From Planctomycetota bacterium (GTDB lineage: Bacteria > Planctomycetota > J058), in NCBI GenBank assembly GCA_023954375.1, contig JAMLIC010000039.1, forward strand, positions 1 through 64,000: 64,000 bases of DNA, read 5' to 3'. The notes below the pieces were generated by a model, which worked only from the letters and a program-made list of their open reading frames with translations, made no database searches and was not told where the DNA came from. Every line of letters begins with the position of its first letter. The stretch's first letter is position 1. The position numbers and the translations under genes are program-made. Below are positions 8,637-17,195 of this stretch, piece after piece.

Positions 8637-8870
8637 GTGACGATGCACAAGAGCTTGCGGCTCGGCAGCAGCATGGTGCGCCACCGCAACGTCTACAATC
8701 GCTGGGAGCGCCTGCTCAAGCTCAAGGAGCAGGGTCGCTGGAACGACGGCGACTCCATCTACGGCCTGCCCAAGGTCCGCGCCGTCGTCGTCAAGGTCGG
8801 CGGCAAGAAGAAGAAGGCCGCCAAGGCCGCCGAGGGCGAGGCCGACAAGAAGGACGCGAAGAAGAAGTAG
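8637..8870 (+). CDS. Small basic protein of the PVC-superphylum (TIGR04137-like) family
   Basis: 77 residues. The core reads MTMHKSLRLGSSMVRHRNV then YNRWERLLKLKEQGRW and SIYGLPKVRAVVVKV, followed by a Lys/Ala/Glu tail. From memory this matches the small basic protein family found in Chlamydiae, Verrucomicrobia and Planctomycetes, often near rRNA genes; its role is unknown and ribosome association is only suspected. GTG 8637 is chosen over ATG 8643 because AGGAG lies 8 bases before it and because the family starts M-x-x-H-x-S-L. It is followed by tRNA-Asn. The best taxonomic marker in the window. Confidence 0.85.
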   Translation: MTMHKSLRLGSSMVRHRNVYNRWERLLKLKEQGRWNDGDSIYGLPKVRAVVVKVGGKKKKAAKAAEGEADKKDAKKK

Positions 8871-8898
8871 CCTCGCGGCCTGACGCCACAAGACACCT

Positions 8899-8973
8899 TC
8901 CTCGGTAGCTCAATGGTAGAGTAGGTGGCTGTTAACCACTTGGTTGTAGGTTCGAGTCCTACCCGAGGAGCCA
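8899..8973 (+). tRNA. tRNA-Asn (anticodon GTT)
   Basis: A full cloverleaf can be drawn. Acceptor stem: TCCTCGG 8899-8905 with CCGAGGA 8963-8969. D stem: GCTC/GAGT. Anticodon stem: 8924-8928/8936-8940 with loop CTGTTAA, giving anticodon GTT at 8931-8933. T stem: GTAGG/CCTAC with loop TTCGAGT. Discriminator G8970. CCA is encoded at 8971-8973. Confidence 0.97.
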
Positions 8974-9355
8974 GATAGTACGAAGACCGTCGGAGCCCGC
9001 TCCGGCGGCCTTCGCTTTTCCGGACTCCTCGTTCATAGTCGCAAGCGCTCCAAAGGGTTTTGCCCAGGTCAAGCTGGCCAGGACCAGCGTCAACGGCCTG
9101 CCACATCCCGAAGAGGTCGTCCAAGCGCTTCGTGGATACGACAGTCGGCCGCCTATCGCGTGCGCCCCACCAGCGAACCCTCGCGGCGCTGATCTGCAGA
9201 CGCCCCACCTTGGCACCCGAACCGTCACGGAACTCGATCTCTACGGTCCGTCCACCGGCTGGCCCCGACCAGCCAAGCTCAGCGGCGCTCACCGAGACGA
9301 ACGCGCTCTTGAACTCCGTCTCGCGCTGCTCTGGCTGCTTCCTTCGTTTCGCCAT
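8974..9355 (-). pseudogene. Small hypothetical ORF with lost 3' end next to tRNA-Asn
   Basis: Starts at ATG 9355 with a good ribosome site (GGGAGGG 6-7 bases upstream) and reads MAKRRKQPEQ..., then a beta-rich part (VEIEFRDGSGAKVGRL) and RLDDLFGMWQ. No family recognised. The frame has no stop before it runs antisense through the terminator and the tRNA (giving the familiar artefact RVGLEPTT), so its native 3' end is missing. Composition from 8974 to 9450 is visibly less GC-rich than the flanks. It may be a gene fragment stranded at a tRNA-adjacent recombination boundary. The 3' coordinate given is the tRNA boundary, not a stop codon. Confidence 0.4.
8981..9019 (+). terminator. Rho-independent terminator after tRNA-Asn
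   Basis: Inverted repeat 8981-8996 / 8999-9014 (CGAAGACCGTCGGAGC and its near-complement, 14 of 16 pairs plus one wobble, 2-base loop), followed by CTTTT. It sits 8 bases after the tRNA CCA end. Confidence 0.85.
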
Positions 9356-9455
9356 CACGCCCTCCCGCACTGCCGACTACCGTATGAAGGTGGTCCGACA
9401 GGCCGAGGCTCGACCTCTACTGTCGCCCGCCCGGACGTTGCCCTGAACTGGTACA

Positions 9456-12400
9456 TCAATTGGAGTGTTCAGGTAGGCCAAGCCCGCCCGCTGCGCGAGC
9501 AAGAACGATGGCCCAGCCCGTGTCGATCCACCTCGTCGATGCCTTCGGCGTGCCCTCGAGATAGCGGCGCCGGTTCACCCGCGCCTCGTCGAGGACGCCC
9601 CCGTGTCGGGTCACGTCGTCGTGCGCCACGAGCACCCACGTCACGTCCGTCAGGCTCACCGTGCGTGGCTTGAACCCGTCCGCCCCGCCGTCGATCCGGA
9701 CGCCGCCCGAGCGCGTGCGCTCGACGATCCGGCAGCGCCGCCCCGCGTGCTCAGCCCACTGACCCGCGGGCACGCGCTCGAAGAGCGCGTCGACGACCTT
9801 CGCGGCGCGCTCCATGGCCCCGGAAGGGAGTCGGCGTGAGCAGTCGCGGCCCTCGCCGAGCGCGGACCAGGTCGGGTGGTCGAGGTCAGGGCAGGTCCAC
9901 AGGCGCTCCTCCTCGAGCCACCGCGCGACGCCGACGTAGCGCCAGGTGTCGGGCGCGGCGCCGGGGGTGAGGACGTAGGCGGTCTCCGCCGGGCGGCGGT
10001 CGGGTGAGGACCAGCGGAGCCGGTCGGGGGCGACAAAGAGGCCGCGCTCGGTTACGAGCAGGAAGAGGTGCCCGTCGACCCGGCCGGTCCGCGGGGGTTC
10101 GGTGAGGCCGAACGCGGTGGTCAGGGCGTCGACGGAGTGGGTGCTGCTGGGGGGCGGCGCGAGACGCTCGGGCGGGATCGCCTCGACGAGGGTCGCGATA
10201 GCAGTCATGGCCGCCGTCGCGGCGAAGGACGGGCGCGCGGGGTTGTCGGAGCGGAGGAGGACGCGGCCGTCCTCCTCGACGATCCGCTTGACCTGGTAGG
10301 CGTGGCCGTCGGGGGCGTCGTCGACCTGCACGAGGGCGACGCGCCCCAGGAGGGAGCGGAGGCCGGCGCCGCGGGCGAAGCGGAGGACGAGCCAGTCGCC
10401 GTCGTGGATCGGCTGGCGCCCACCGTCCATCGAGTCGCCGGCGGCGCGCACGGCGAAGACGTCGTCGCCGGTGGCCGTGGTGGGCAGGCGGACGGCCTCG
10501 GCCTCGGGTGCGTCGGTGCGCGCGTCGCGGGCGGCGCCGGCGGCGGCCTGGAGCGTGGGATAGGCGCGGAGGAGTCCGCGCGCGGGGAGCTGGAGGATCT
10601 GGCCCTGGGCGGGCTCGGCCCACCAGCCGTCCGGCGTGGGGGCGAAGCGGACGAAGAACGCCGTGCCGGGACGGCCGGCGGCGGGCCCGAACCAGCCGCG
10701 GAGGAGGTCGGGGAGGGCGTTGCGCTCCTCGCCGGGCCGGCGGGCGACGTTGCAGAACTCCTTCACGAACCGGAACTGCCACACCCGCCCGTCAGGCGCC
10801 GCGCGCACCGCGACCTCGCCCGTGGGGACGTCCGGGCGCTCCTTGCGGGAGGGGAGCTTGAGGATCGGGTCGCGCTGGTTCGAGAGCACCTTGCACTCGA
10901 ACGCGCTACCGACCGCGTCCTCCCGTCGACGGCGGCGGTATTGCGCCAGCCGGTAGTCGACGAGCTCGCGGGTCATCGCCGCGAGCGTGGGCTCGTCCTC
11001 CGGGGTGCCGGGCAGGCGCGGGACGAGCCGGCCGTCCTCGACCTTGAACCAGGCGCGGCGGCCCCCGTCCTTGCGCCCCTCGCCCGCCCAGGCCGCGATC
11101 GGGTTCTTGCGCCAGTACGCCCGCCAGGCCGCCGAGTCCGGCTCGACGTCCGGCGGGAGCTCCTTCTGACCCTCGAGGTCGCGGTGGAGCTCCGGGCTGC
11201 GCCGCAGGATCGCGAGGGACCGGCGCGCGAGGACGTCGAGCTCGACGCCGGTCGTGAGCGCCTCGGCCTCCAGCAAGGCCTCGAGCACGACCATCTTGAA
11301 GCACTTCGTCATGGCGGTGGTCTCGAGCTCCTCGAGCCAGGCGTCCGCCGCGTCGAGGACGCGCTGCTCGGGCTCGCTGAGGTCGCCCTGGGCCGCCACG
11401 AAGTGGAACCAGCCGGCGTGCTCGCGGCGTCGGAGCGTCGAGGGCGGATAGCCGAGGTGCAGGAGCTCGGCGGCGGTGGGCCGCACGCCACGGGACGCGA
11501 CGAGGTCGCGGTAGGCCTGCTCGGTGGCGCTCGCGCCCGAGGGACCGAGGAGCTGCCGCAGGAGCTCCTTGGCCTCCAGGTCGACGTGGACCGAGCAGCC
11601 CTCCGGCAGGTCGGGCGCGCGGTCGCCCTCGAGGAAGGCGCGCACGCTCGCCGAGGTCGCCTCGCGCCCGAGCGTGAGCAGCGCGCGGATGCGCCCGAGG
11701 AACACGCGGTGGTTGCCCACGAAGTCGACGACGGTGAGGCGCTCCTTCCCATCCGCGCGCCGCAGGCCGCGGCCGAGCTGCTGGAGGAAGACGACGAGCG
11801 ACTCGGTCGGCCGGAGCATGACCACCCGGTCGACGGTCGGTACGTCCACGCCCTCGTTGAACAGGTCGACCGCGCAGAGCGCGTCGAGGTCGCCCGCAGC
11901 CAGCGCCTCGAGGCTCGCGCCGCGGTCGGCGGCGCCGTCTCCCGTGTGGACGGCCTCGACGCGCACGCCCCGCGCGCGCAGCCAGTCGCGCGCGAAGTTC
12001 GCGTGCTCGATCGACGCGCAGAACACGAGCGTGCGCCCACCCGGGTGCGCCTGCCAGGCCTCCCACAGGCGCTCCATGCGGCGCTGCGTCTGGACGGCGG
12101 TCGCCAGGGCCGCCGGGTCGAAGCGGCGGTTGCGCCAGGGAATGTTCGTGTAGTCGACGTCGTCCTTCAGGCCGAAGTAGGCGAAGGGCGAGAGGAGCCC
12201 GCGGCCGATCCCCTCGCCGATCCCCGCCTCGTAGGGCTTGTGGTCGTCGAACAGCCCGAGCACGTCGCCGTCGTCGGCGCGCTCGGGCGTGGCGGTCAGG
12301 CCGAGCAGGAACCCCGGCTGCAGCCGGTCGAGGACCCGCCGGTAGCTCGGCGCGTCGGCGTGGTGGACCTCGTCGACGATCACGTACTCGAAGGCGCCGG

Positions 12401-13742
12401 GCTCGAGGCGGACGAGCTGGTCCGGCCGCGACAGCTTCTGCACCGACGCCAGGACGAGCTCCCCGGACAGGTCACCCACGCCGCCGGCGCACCAGGTCGT
12501 CCGCACCTCCGGGAAGCTCCGGCGGAGCATGCGCCGGAAGGTCCGGCCGGCCTGCGTCAGGAGCTCGGCCCGGTGCGCGAGGATCAGCGTGCGGGGGAAG
12601 CGGCCGCGCTGCTGGCCCACCGCCTCGGCGTCGAACGCCGCCAGCCAGGTCTTGCCGAGGCCCGTCGCCAGCACCACGAGCGCGCGGCCATGACCCTCGG
12701 CGCGGCCCCGGGCGAGGGCTTGTAGCGCCTCGCGCTGGACCTCGTTCGGGGTCGGCGGCGGCGCGAGCGGCTCCTCGTCGACCTCGCCCGGCAGCGGGGC
12801 CCAGGCCGCCGCCCGCGCGCGCTCGCGGTAGGCGGCGATCCACCCGGCCGACAGCGGGACCGCGCGCGCCCACAGCCCCTCGAACGCCTCGCACACCCGG
12901 GCGTAGGCGTCGCCGTCGCGCTCGCGGTCGACGCGGAGGTTCCACTCGACGCCGTGGCCGAGCGCCAGCCGCGACACGTTGCTGCTGCCGACGAACGCGA
13001 CGCCGAGGCCGGGCCCCTCGAAGCGCCAGCTCTTGGGGTGGAACGAGGCCGACCGCCCCTCGAGCCGCTCGACCTCGACGACCCGCGCCTCCAGCCGGCC
13101 GCCGCCCGCCTCCGCCTCGTCGTCGCGGAGCTGGCCCCACATGAGGAGCGTCTCCAGCGCGTCGACCTGCGTGATCTGGAGGTAGTCGCCCGTGAGCACC
13201 TGCAGGTGCGCGCCGCGCCGCAGGGCGTCGAGGATCGAGGGCTCGAGCGCGTCGAGCCCGCTCTCCTGCACGAAGGCGGCCACGATCGAGATCCGGCTCG
13301 CCCGGGCGAAGAGCGGCGAGAGGTGCCGCAGGAACGGGTCCGCGACGCCGCCCGTCGCCAGCGGCGGCGGGCGGAGGTAGTTGCCTCGCGCGGGGATCAC
13401 GTGGCGGACGCCGCCCCGCGGGTCGGGCACGTCGCCCTCGTAGCGCGGGATCACGTGCACGTGCAGGTGGAAGACCGTCTGCCCCGCGGCCGCGCCGGCG
13501 TTGAAGCCGACGTTGTAGCCCTGCGGCCGGTGCGCCTCGTCGAGCTGCCGCTTGACCTCGTCGACCAGGTCGAGGAGCGCCAGCCGCTCCTCGGCGGTGG
13601 CCTCGAACCAGGTCGGCACGAGGCGCCGCGGGACGACGAGCGTGTGGCCGGGCGAGACGGGGTAGCGGTCGCGCACGGCGAAGGCGAGCTGGTTGGAGGC
13701 CACCCACTCCGACGCGGGGATCTCGAGGAAGGGCGAGCTCAC
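9456..13742 (-). CDS. HIT - PLD nuclease - SF2 helicase - S24 protease multidomain protein
   Basis: 1428 residues. Domains in order: HIT hydrolase (about 1-130, triad HLHVHV at 91-96); PLD-like nuclease (about 140-300, HPKSW near 234 and GSSNVSR near 250, one HxK motif); SF2 helicase (Walker A ATGLGKT near 358, DEVHH near 457, TATPERAD, motif VI QLGRGLRR near 655); a family-specific region with FECKVLSNQRDP...FVKEFCNV; then a LexA/UmuD-like S24 protease domain with Ser in GDSMDG (about 1100) and Lys in YQVKRI (about 1151), both catalytic residues present; and a C-terminal domain of about 250 residues. Likely a nucleic-acid-targeting defence or repair machine; HIT and S24 suggest nucleotide sensing and self-cleavage (inference). 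GTG 13742 overlaps the stop of a small upstream ORF (GTGA). Divergent from the related helicase at 14027. Confidence 0.88.
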   Translation of the reverse strand: MSSPFLEIPASEWVASNQLAFAVRDRYPVSPGHTLVVPRRLVPTWFEATAEERLALLDLVDEVKRQLDEAHRPQGYNVGFNAGAAAGQTVFHLHVHVIPRYEGDVPDPRGGVRHVIPARGNYLRPPPLATGGVADPFLRHLSPLFARASRISIVAAFVQESGLDALEPSILDALRRGAHLQVLTGDYLQITQVDALETLLMWGQLRDDEAEAGGGRLEARVVEVERLEGRSASFHPKSWRFEGPGLGVAFVGSSNVSRLALGHGVEWNLRVDRERDGDAYARVCEAFEGLWARAVPLSAGWIAAYRERARAAAWAPLPGEVDEEPLAPPPTPNEVQREALQALARGRAEGHGRALVVLATGLGKTWLAAFDAEAVGQQRGRFPRTLILAHRAELLTQAGRTFRRMLRRSFPEVRTTWCAGGVGDLSGELVLASVQKLSRPDQLVRLEPGAFEYVIVDEVHHADAPSYRRVLDRLQPGFLLGLTATPERADDGDVLGLFDDHKPYEAGIGEGIGRGLLSPFAYFGLKDDVDYTNIPWRNRRFDPAALATAVQTQRRMERLWEAWQAHPGGRTLVFCASIEHANFARDWLRARGVRVEAVHTGDGAADRGASLEALAAGDLDALCAVDLFNEGVDVPTVDRVVMLRPTESLVVFLQQLGRGLRRADGKERLTVVDFVGNHRVFLGRIRALLTLGREATSASVRAFLEGDRAPDLPEGCSVHVDLEAKELLRQLLGPSGASATEQAYRDLVASRGVRPTAAELLHLGYPPSTLRRREHAGWFHFVAAQGDLSEPEQRVLDAADAWLEELETTAMTKCFKMVVLEALLEAEALTTGVELDVLARRSLAILRRSPELHRDLEGQKELPPDVEPDSAAWRAYWRKNPIAAWAGEGRKDGGRRAWFKVEDGRLVPRLPGTPEDEPTLAAMTRELVDYRLAQYRRRRREDAVGSAFECKVLSNQRDPILKLPSRKERPDVPTGEVAVRAAPDGRVWQFRFVKEFCNVARRPGEERNALPDLLRGWFGPAAGRPGTAFFVRFAPTPDGWWAEPAQGQILQLPARGLLRAYPTLQAAAGAARDARTDAPEAEAVRLPTTATGDDVFAVRAAGDSMDGGRQPIHDGDWLVLRFARGAGLRSLLGRVALVQVDDAPDGHAYQVKRIVEEDGRVLLRSDNPARPSFAATAAMTAIATLVEAIPPERLAPPPSSTHSVDALTTAFGLTEPPRTGRVDGHLFLLVTERGLFVAPDRLRWSSPDRRPAETAYVLTPGAAPDTWRYVGVARWLEEERLWTCPDLDHPTWSALGEGRDCSRRLPSGAMERAAKVVDALFERVPAGQWAEHAGRRCRIVERTRSGGVRIDGGADGFKPRTVSLTDVTWVLVAHDDVTRHGGVLDEARVNRRRYLEGTPKASTRWIDTGWAIVLARAAGGLGLPEHSN

Positions 13743-13930
13743 CCGGCGTCCTGCGCCGAGCCGGTCACCTGGCGCTCGAGCGCGTCCTCGGCCCGGACGA
13801 GGGCGGCGATCCGGTCGACCGCGCTCCGGTCCCAGGTCCCGTCGATGTGCTGACCCTCGCCATGACGAGCGGCGCTCGCATCGGCGAGCTTACGCATCAG
13901 CTTCGTCGGGTCGAGCATGGGGAGGATCAT
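13739..13930 (-). CDS. Small ORF translationally coupled to the HIT-PLD-helicase
   Basis: 63 residues from ATG 13930 (59 from ATG 13918), starting MILPMLDPTKLMRKLADASA and ending SAQDAG. Its TGA (13741-13739) overlaps the helicase GTG (13742-13740), the classical coupling arrangement. Mostly helical by composition with a mix of Lys/Arg and Asp/Glu; no family recognised. The start lacks a good ribosome site, so a leaderless message from the divergent promoter region 13931-14026 is possible. It could be a leader that sets the helicase level or a small partner protein. Moderate confidence because of its size. Confidence 0.5.
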   Translation of the reverse strand: MILPMLDPTKLMRKLADASAARHGEGQHIDGTWDRSAVDRIAALVRAEDALERQVTGSAQDAG

Positions 13931-14013
13931 GGACGCACACGCCCCGCCTCGCAACCGGATCCCGGTGGTTGAAAGTGCACACGAAACCCGGCGACTCGCG
14001 CCCGGTCGGGTTG

Positions 14014-14019
14014 TAGAGT
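14014..14019 (+). promoter_or_regulatory. Putative -10 box (TAGAGT) for leaderless PLD-helicase mRNA
   Basis: TAGAGT lies 7 bases before GTG 14027, which would place the transcription start on or beside the start codon. This supports 14027 rather than GTG 14018, which overlaps the box. No convincing -35 was seen. Confidence 0.45.
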
Positions 14020-14026
14020 GCTCACC

Positions 14027-17000
14027 GTGTCCGAACGCCGCCCACCCCGATCGCTGCCGGCCGGCCTCTACGAGCGCCCGGTCACGGCGGACCTCGCCGA
14101 GCAGCTCCACGCGATCGCGAGCGAGCTGCAGAAGACCCACCCGCTGCACGCCGACAGCGCGCCCGCCGCCCTCGCGCGCCTGGTCCATGATCGGTTGTTG
14201 CACTCGCTCCAGGGGTTCAAGGGCAAGGCGGCCGAGCGCCTCGAGCAGCAGGTCGCGCTCGCCAACGCCCTCGTCGAGGTGCTCACCGCCCGCGGTCCGC
14301 GCGGGACGACCCTCCCGGGCGACCAGGTCGACCCGCCCGCCCGCGCGCTCCTGGCGATCTTGCCGCCGGCCGAGGGCCTGGGAACGCCGACCGCCCCGGT
14401 GCGGCCGGAGATCCCGCTCTCGACGAGCGACCTGCTCACCAACGCGCGCCACGACCTGAGCCTCGGCGCGGAGCTGCGGCGCGAGCTGGCGTCGGCCGAC
14501 CGCGTGGACCTGCTCTGCTCGTTCCTCAAGTGGCGCGGCCTGCACCTCGTGCAGGAGGACCTGCGCGCCTTGCTCCGGCGCCGGCCGGGCGCGGTGCGCG
14601 TGATCACCACGGCCTACATGGGCGTGACCGAGCTGCGCGCGCTCGAGGAGCTGGTCGAGGTGGGTGCGACGGTCAAGGTGTCGTACGACACGTCGCGCAC
14701 GCGCCTCCACGCCAAGGCCTGGCTGCTGCACCGCGCCACGGGCTACTCGACGGGCTTCGTGGGCTCCTCGAACCTCTCGGCCGCGGCCATGCTCGACGGC
14801 CTCGAGTGGAACGTGCGCCTCTCGGCCGTCGACAACGGCGCGATCCTGGACAAGTTCGCGGCCACCTTCGAGCAGTACTGGGCCGACCCGGAGTTCGAGG
14901 CGTTCGACCCGGCCCGCGACGCCGACCGCTACGCGAACGCCGTCCGCCGCCAGCGCAGCGACCGCAACCGCCTGATCACGGCGCTCGAGGTCGAGGCGCG
15001 GCCGCACCAGAAGGAGATCCTGGACGCGCTCGAGTCGGAGCGCGCGCGCGGGCACTCGCGCAACCTCGTCGTGGCCGCGACCGGCACCGGCAAGACGATC
15101 CTCGCGGCCCTCGACTACAAGCGCCTGCGCCGCGCCTGGCGGACCGAGGGCGCGGACGACAGCCTGCTGTTCGTCGCCCACCGGAAGGAGATCCTCGAGC
15201 AGAGCCTCGACACGTTCCGCGTCGTCCTGCGCGACCCCGTCTTCGGCGAGCGGCTGTTCGACGGCGAGGAGCCGCGCGCGCACAAGCACGTCTTCGCGAG
15301 CATCCAGTCGCTCACCGAGGACCGCCTCGCGCGCCTCGACCCGCAGGCGTATCGCATGGTGATCGTCGACGAGTTCCACCACGCGGCCGCCGACTCCTAC
15401 GAGCGCGTCCTGCGCCGCCTGCAACCGACGGCGCTCCTCGGCCTCACGGCCACGCCGGAGCGCGCCGACGGCCGCAGCGTGCTGGGCTGGTTCGACGAGC
15501 GGGTCGCGGCCGAGCTCCGCCTGTGGAAGGCGCTCGACCAGAACCTCCTCTGCCCGTTCCACTACTTCGGCGTCGCCGGGCCGGACGTCTCGAGCGTGAC
15601 CTGGCGCCGGGGGCAGTACGACGCGGCCGAGCTGCGCGCGGCCTACGACGCCGACCCGCTGTTCACGAAGCGGATCCTCCAGGAGGTGCACCGCCACGTC
15701 GTCGACCCCGAGACCATGCGGGCGCTCGCCTTCTGCGTCGACATCGAGCAGGCCGTGCACATGGCCGAGCGGTTCGACGAGGCCGGCCTGGCCGCGAAGG
15801 CCGTCTCCGGCCGCACCCCGGGCGGCGAACGCGACGCCGCGCTCGCCGCCCTGCGCGAGGGCTCGCTGCGGGTCCTCTTCAGCGTGGACCTCTTCAACGA
15901 GGGCCTCGACGTCCCCGACGTCGACACGGTGATCTTTCTCCGCCCCACCGAGAGCGCCACGCTCTTCCTGCAGCAGCTCGGCCGCGGCCTCCGCCTGAGC
16001 GAGGGCAAGACCTGCCTGACCGTCCTCGACTTCATCGGCAACGCCCACCGCCGCTTCCGCTTCGACGCGCGGTTCCGCGCCCTGCTCGGCGGCACGCGCC
16101 GCGCGATCCTCGACCAGGTCCAGCGCGGCTTCCCGAACGTCCCGCCGGGCTGCTCGATCCAGCTCGACCCGGCGCCGCAGGCGGCCGTCGTCGCGAACAT
16201 CCGCGCCGCCCTCTCCGCGCGCGGCGCCGCGCTCGTCGACGACCTGAAGGAGGTCGCCCGGGAGTGCGGCCAGGGCGTGCAGCTCGAGCCCTTCCTCGCC
16301 CGCACGCAGCTCGACGTCGAGGACGTCTACTCGAAGCCCGGCCGCACCTGGACGACCCTGCGCCGCGCCGCCCAGCTCGCGCCCACCCCGGCGGCCAGCC
16401 CGCCGGGCGAAGACCGCCTCCTCAACGCCCTGCCGCGCATGCTGCACCTCGACGACGACCTGCGCCTGGCCGGCTTCCGCGACCTGCTGGAGCGCGACGC
16501 CCCGCCGGCGCCGGACCCGCGCGACCCGACGCAGCGCCTCCTGTTCGTCCTCCTGGGCCACATGCGACGGCCCTACGCCGAGCTCGCGCCGGCCTGGGAG
16601 GACCTGTGGCGCAACGAGGACGTGCGCGACGAGCTCCACCAGCTCCTGCGCGTCCTCGACGACCGACGGCGCACGCCGACCCACGCCCTCGACGGCCCGC
16701 TGCGCGGCCTGCCGCTCCGCGTGCACGCGACCTACAGCCTCGACGAGGTCATGGCCGCCGTCGACGAGCGCAACCGCAAGGGCGGCGTCAAGCGGATCCA
16801 GACCGGCACGCACCGCCTGGCGAGCCACCACGCCGACCTGCTGTTCGTCACGCTCGAGAAGTCGCCCGACGACTACTCGCCGACGACGCTCTACAACGAC
16901 TATCCGCTCTCGCCGACCCGCTTCCACTGGGAGACGCAGAGCAACTGCCACGCGGACACGCCCACCGGGCGCCGCTACCTCGGGGCGACCCCGGGCGCGC

Positions 17001-17188
17001 GCGACCACGTGCTGCTCTTCGTCCGCCGACGGCGCACGGACGCGCGCGGCTGCACCATGCCCTACGTGAACCTCGGCCCCTGCCACCCCGCCGCGCACCG
17101 CGGCGCGCGGCCCATGCAGATCGAGTGGGAGCTGGAGCACGCCATGCCGCCGGCGCTCTTCCAGGAGGTCAAGGTCGCGGCCGGGTGA
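14027..17188 (+). CDS. PLD nuclease - SF2 helicase - DUF3427-like protein
   Basis: 1053 residues. N-terminal helical region (about 1-130); PLD-like nuclease (about 135-290) with RLHAKAW (HxK, about 226) and GSSNLSA (about 245); SF2 helicase core with Walker A ATGTGKT (about 350), DEFHH (about 447), LGLTATPERAD, and motif VI LQQLGRGLR (about 650); and a C-terminal domain (about 840-1053) that resembles DUF3427 (KGGVKRIQTGTHRL, TLYNDYPLSPTRFHWETQS, LFVRRRR). This layout is typical of accessory helicase-nucleases in defence islands. It is a paralogue of the divergent 1428-residue protein but lacks the HIT and S24 domains, so the two probably form one locus. Start chosen at GTG 14027 because of the -10 box at 14014. 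Convergent with the 108-residue gene at 17196. Confidence 0.9.
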   Translation: MSERRPPRSLPAGLYERPVTADLAEQLHAIASELQKTHPLHADSAPAALARLVHDRLLHSLQGFKGKAAERLEQQVALANALVEVLTARGPRGTTLPGDQVDPPARALLAILPPAEGLGTPTAPVRPEIPLSTSDLLTNARHDLSLGAELRRELASADRVDLLCSFLKWRGLHLVQEDLRALLRRRPGAVRVITTAYMGVTELRALEELVEVGATVKVSYDTSRTRLHAKAWLLHRATGYSTGFVGSSNLSAAAMLDGLEWNVRLSAVDNGAILDKFAATFEQYWADPEFEAFDPARDADRYANAVRRQRSDRNRLITALEVEARPHQKEILDALESERARGHSRNLVVAATGTGKTILAALDYKRLRRAWRTEGADDSLLFVAHRKEILEQSLDTFRVVLRDPVFGERLFDGEEPRAHKHVFASIQSLTEDRLARLDPQAYRMVIVDEFHHAAADSYERVLRRLQPTALLGLTATPERADGRSVLGWFDERVAAELRLWKALDQNLLCPFHYFGVAGPDVSSVTWRRGQYDAAELRAAYDADPLFTKRILQEVHRHVVDPETMRALAFCVDIEQAVHMAERFDEAGLAAKAVSGRTPGGERDAALAALREGSLRVLFSVDLFNEGLDVPDVDTVIFLRPTESATLFLQQLGRGLRLSEGKTCLTVLDFIGNAHRRFRFDARFRALLGGTRRAILDQVQRGFPNVPPGCSIQLDPAPQAAVVANIRAALSARGAALVDDLKEVARECGQGVQLEPFLARTQLDVEDVYSKPGRTWTTLRRAAQLAPTPAASPPGEDRLLNALPRMLHLDDDLRLAGFRDLLERDAPPAPDPRDPTQRLLFVLLGHMRRPYAELAPAWEDLWRNEDVRDELHQLLRVLDDRRRTPTHALDGPLRGLPLRVHATYSLDEVMAAVDERNRKGGVKRIQTGTHRLASHHADLLFVTLEKSPDDYSPTTLYNDYPLSPTRFHWETQSNCHADTPTGRRYLGATPGARDHVLLFVRRRRTDARGCTMPYVNLGPCHPAAHRGARPMQIEWELEHAMPPALFQEVKVAAG

Positions 17189-17195
17189 GGAGCGC

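Noticed and set aside
8759..9355. A 200-codon minus-strand reading frame crossing the tRNA
   Set aside because: The 3' half is antisense to the tRNA, its terminator and the small basic protein (RVGLEPTT is a known tRNA-antisense artefact); only the part right of the terminator was kept, as a fragment.
9456..17188. Classical type I or III restriction system
   Set aside because: Helicases are present but there is no Mod or HsdS partner beside them; the only DNA methyltransferase is 11 kb away and in a different transcription unit.
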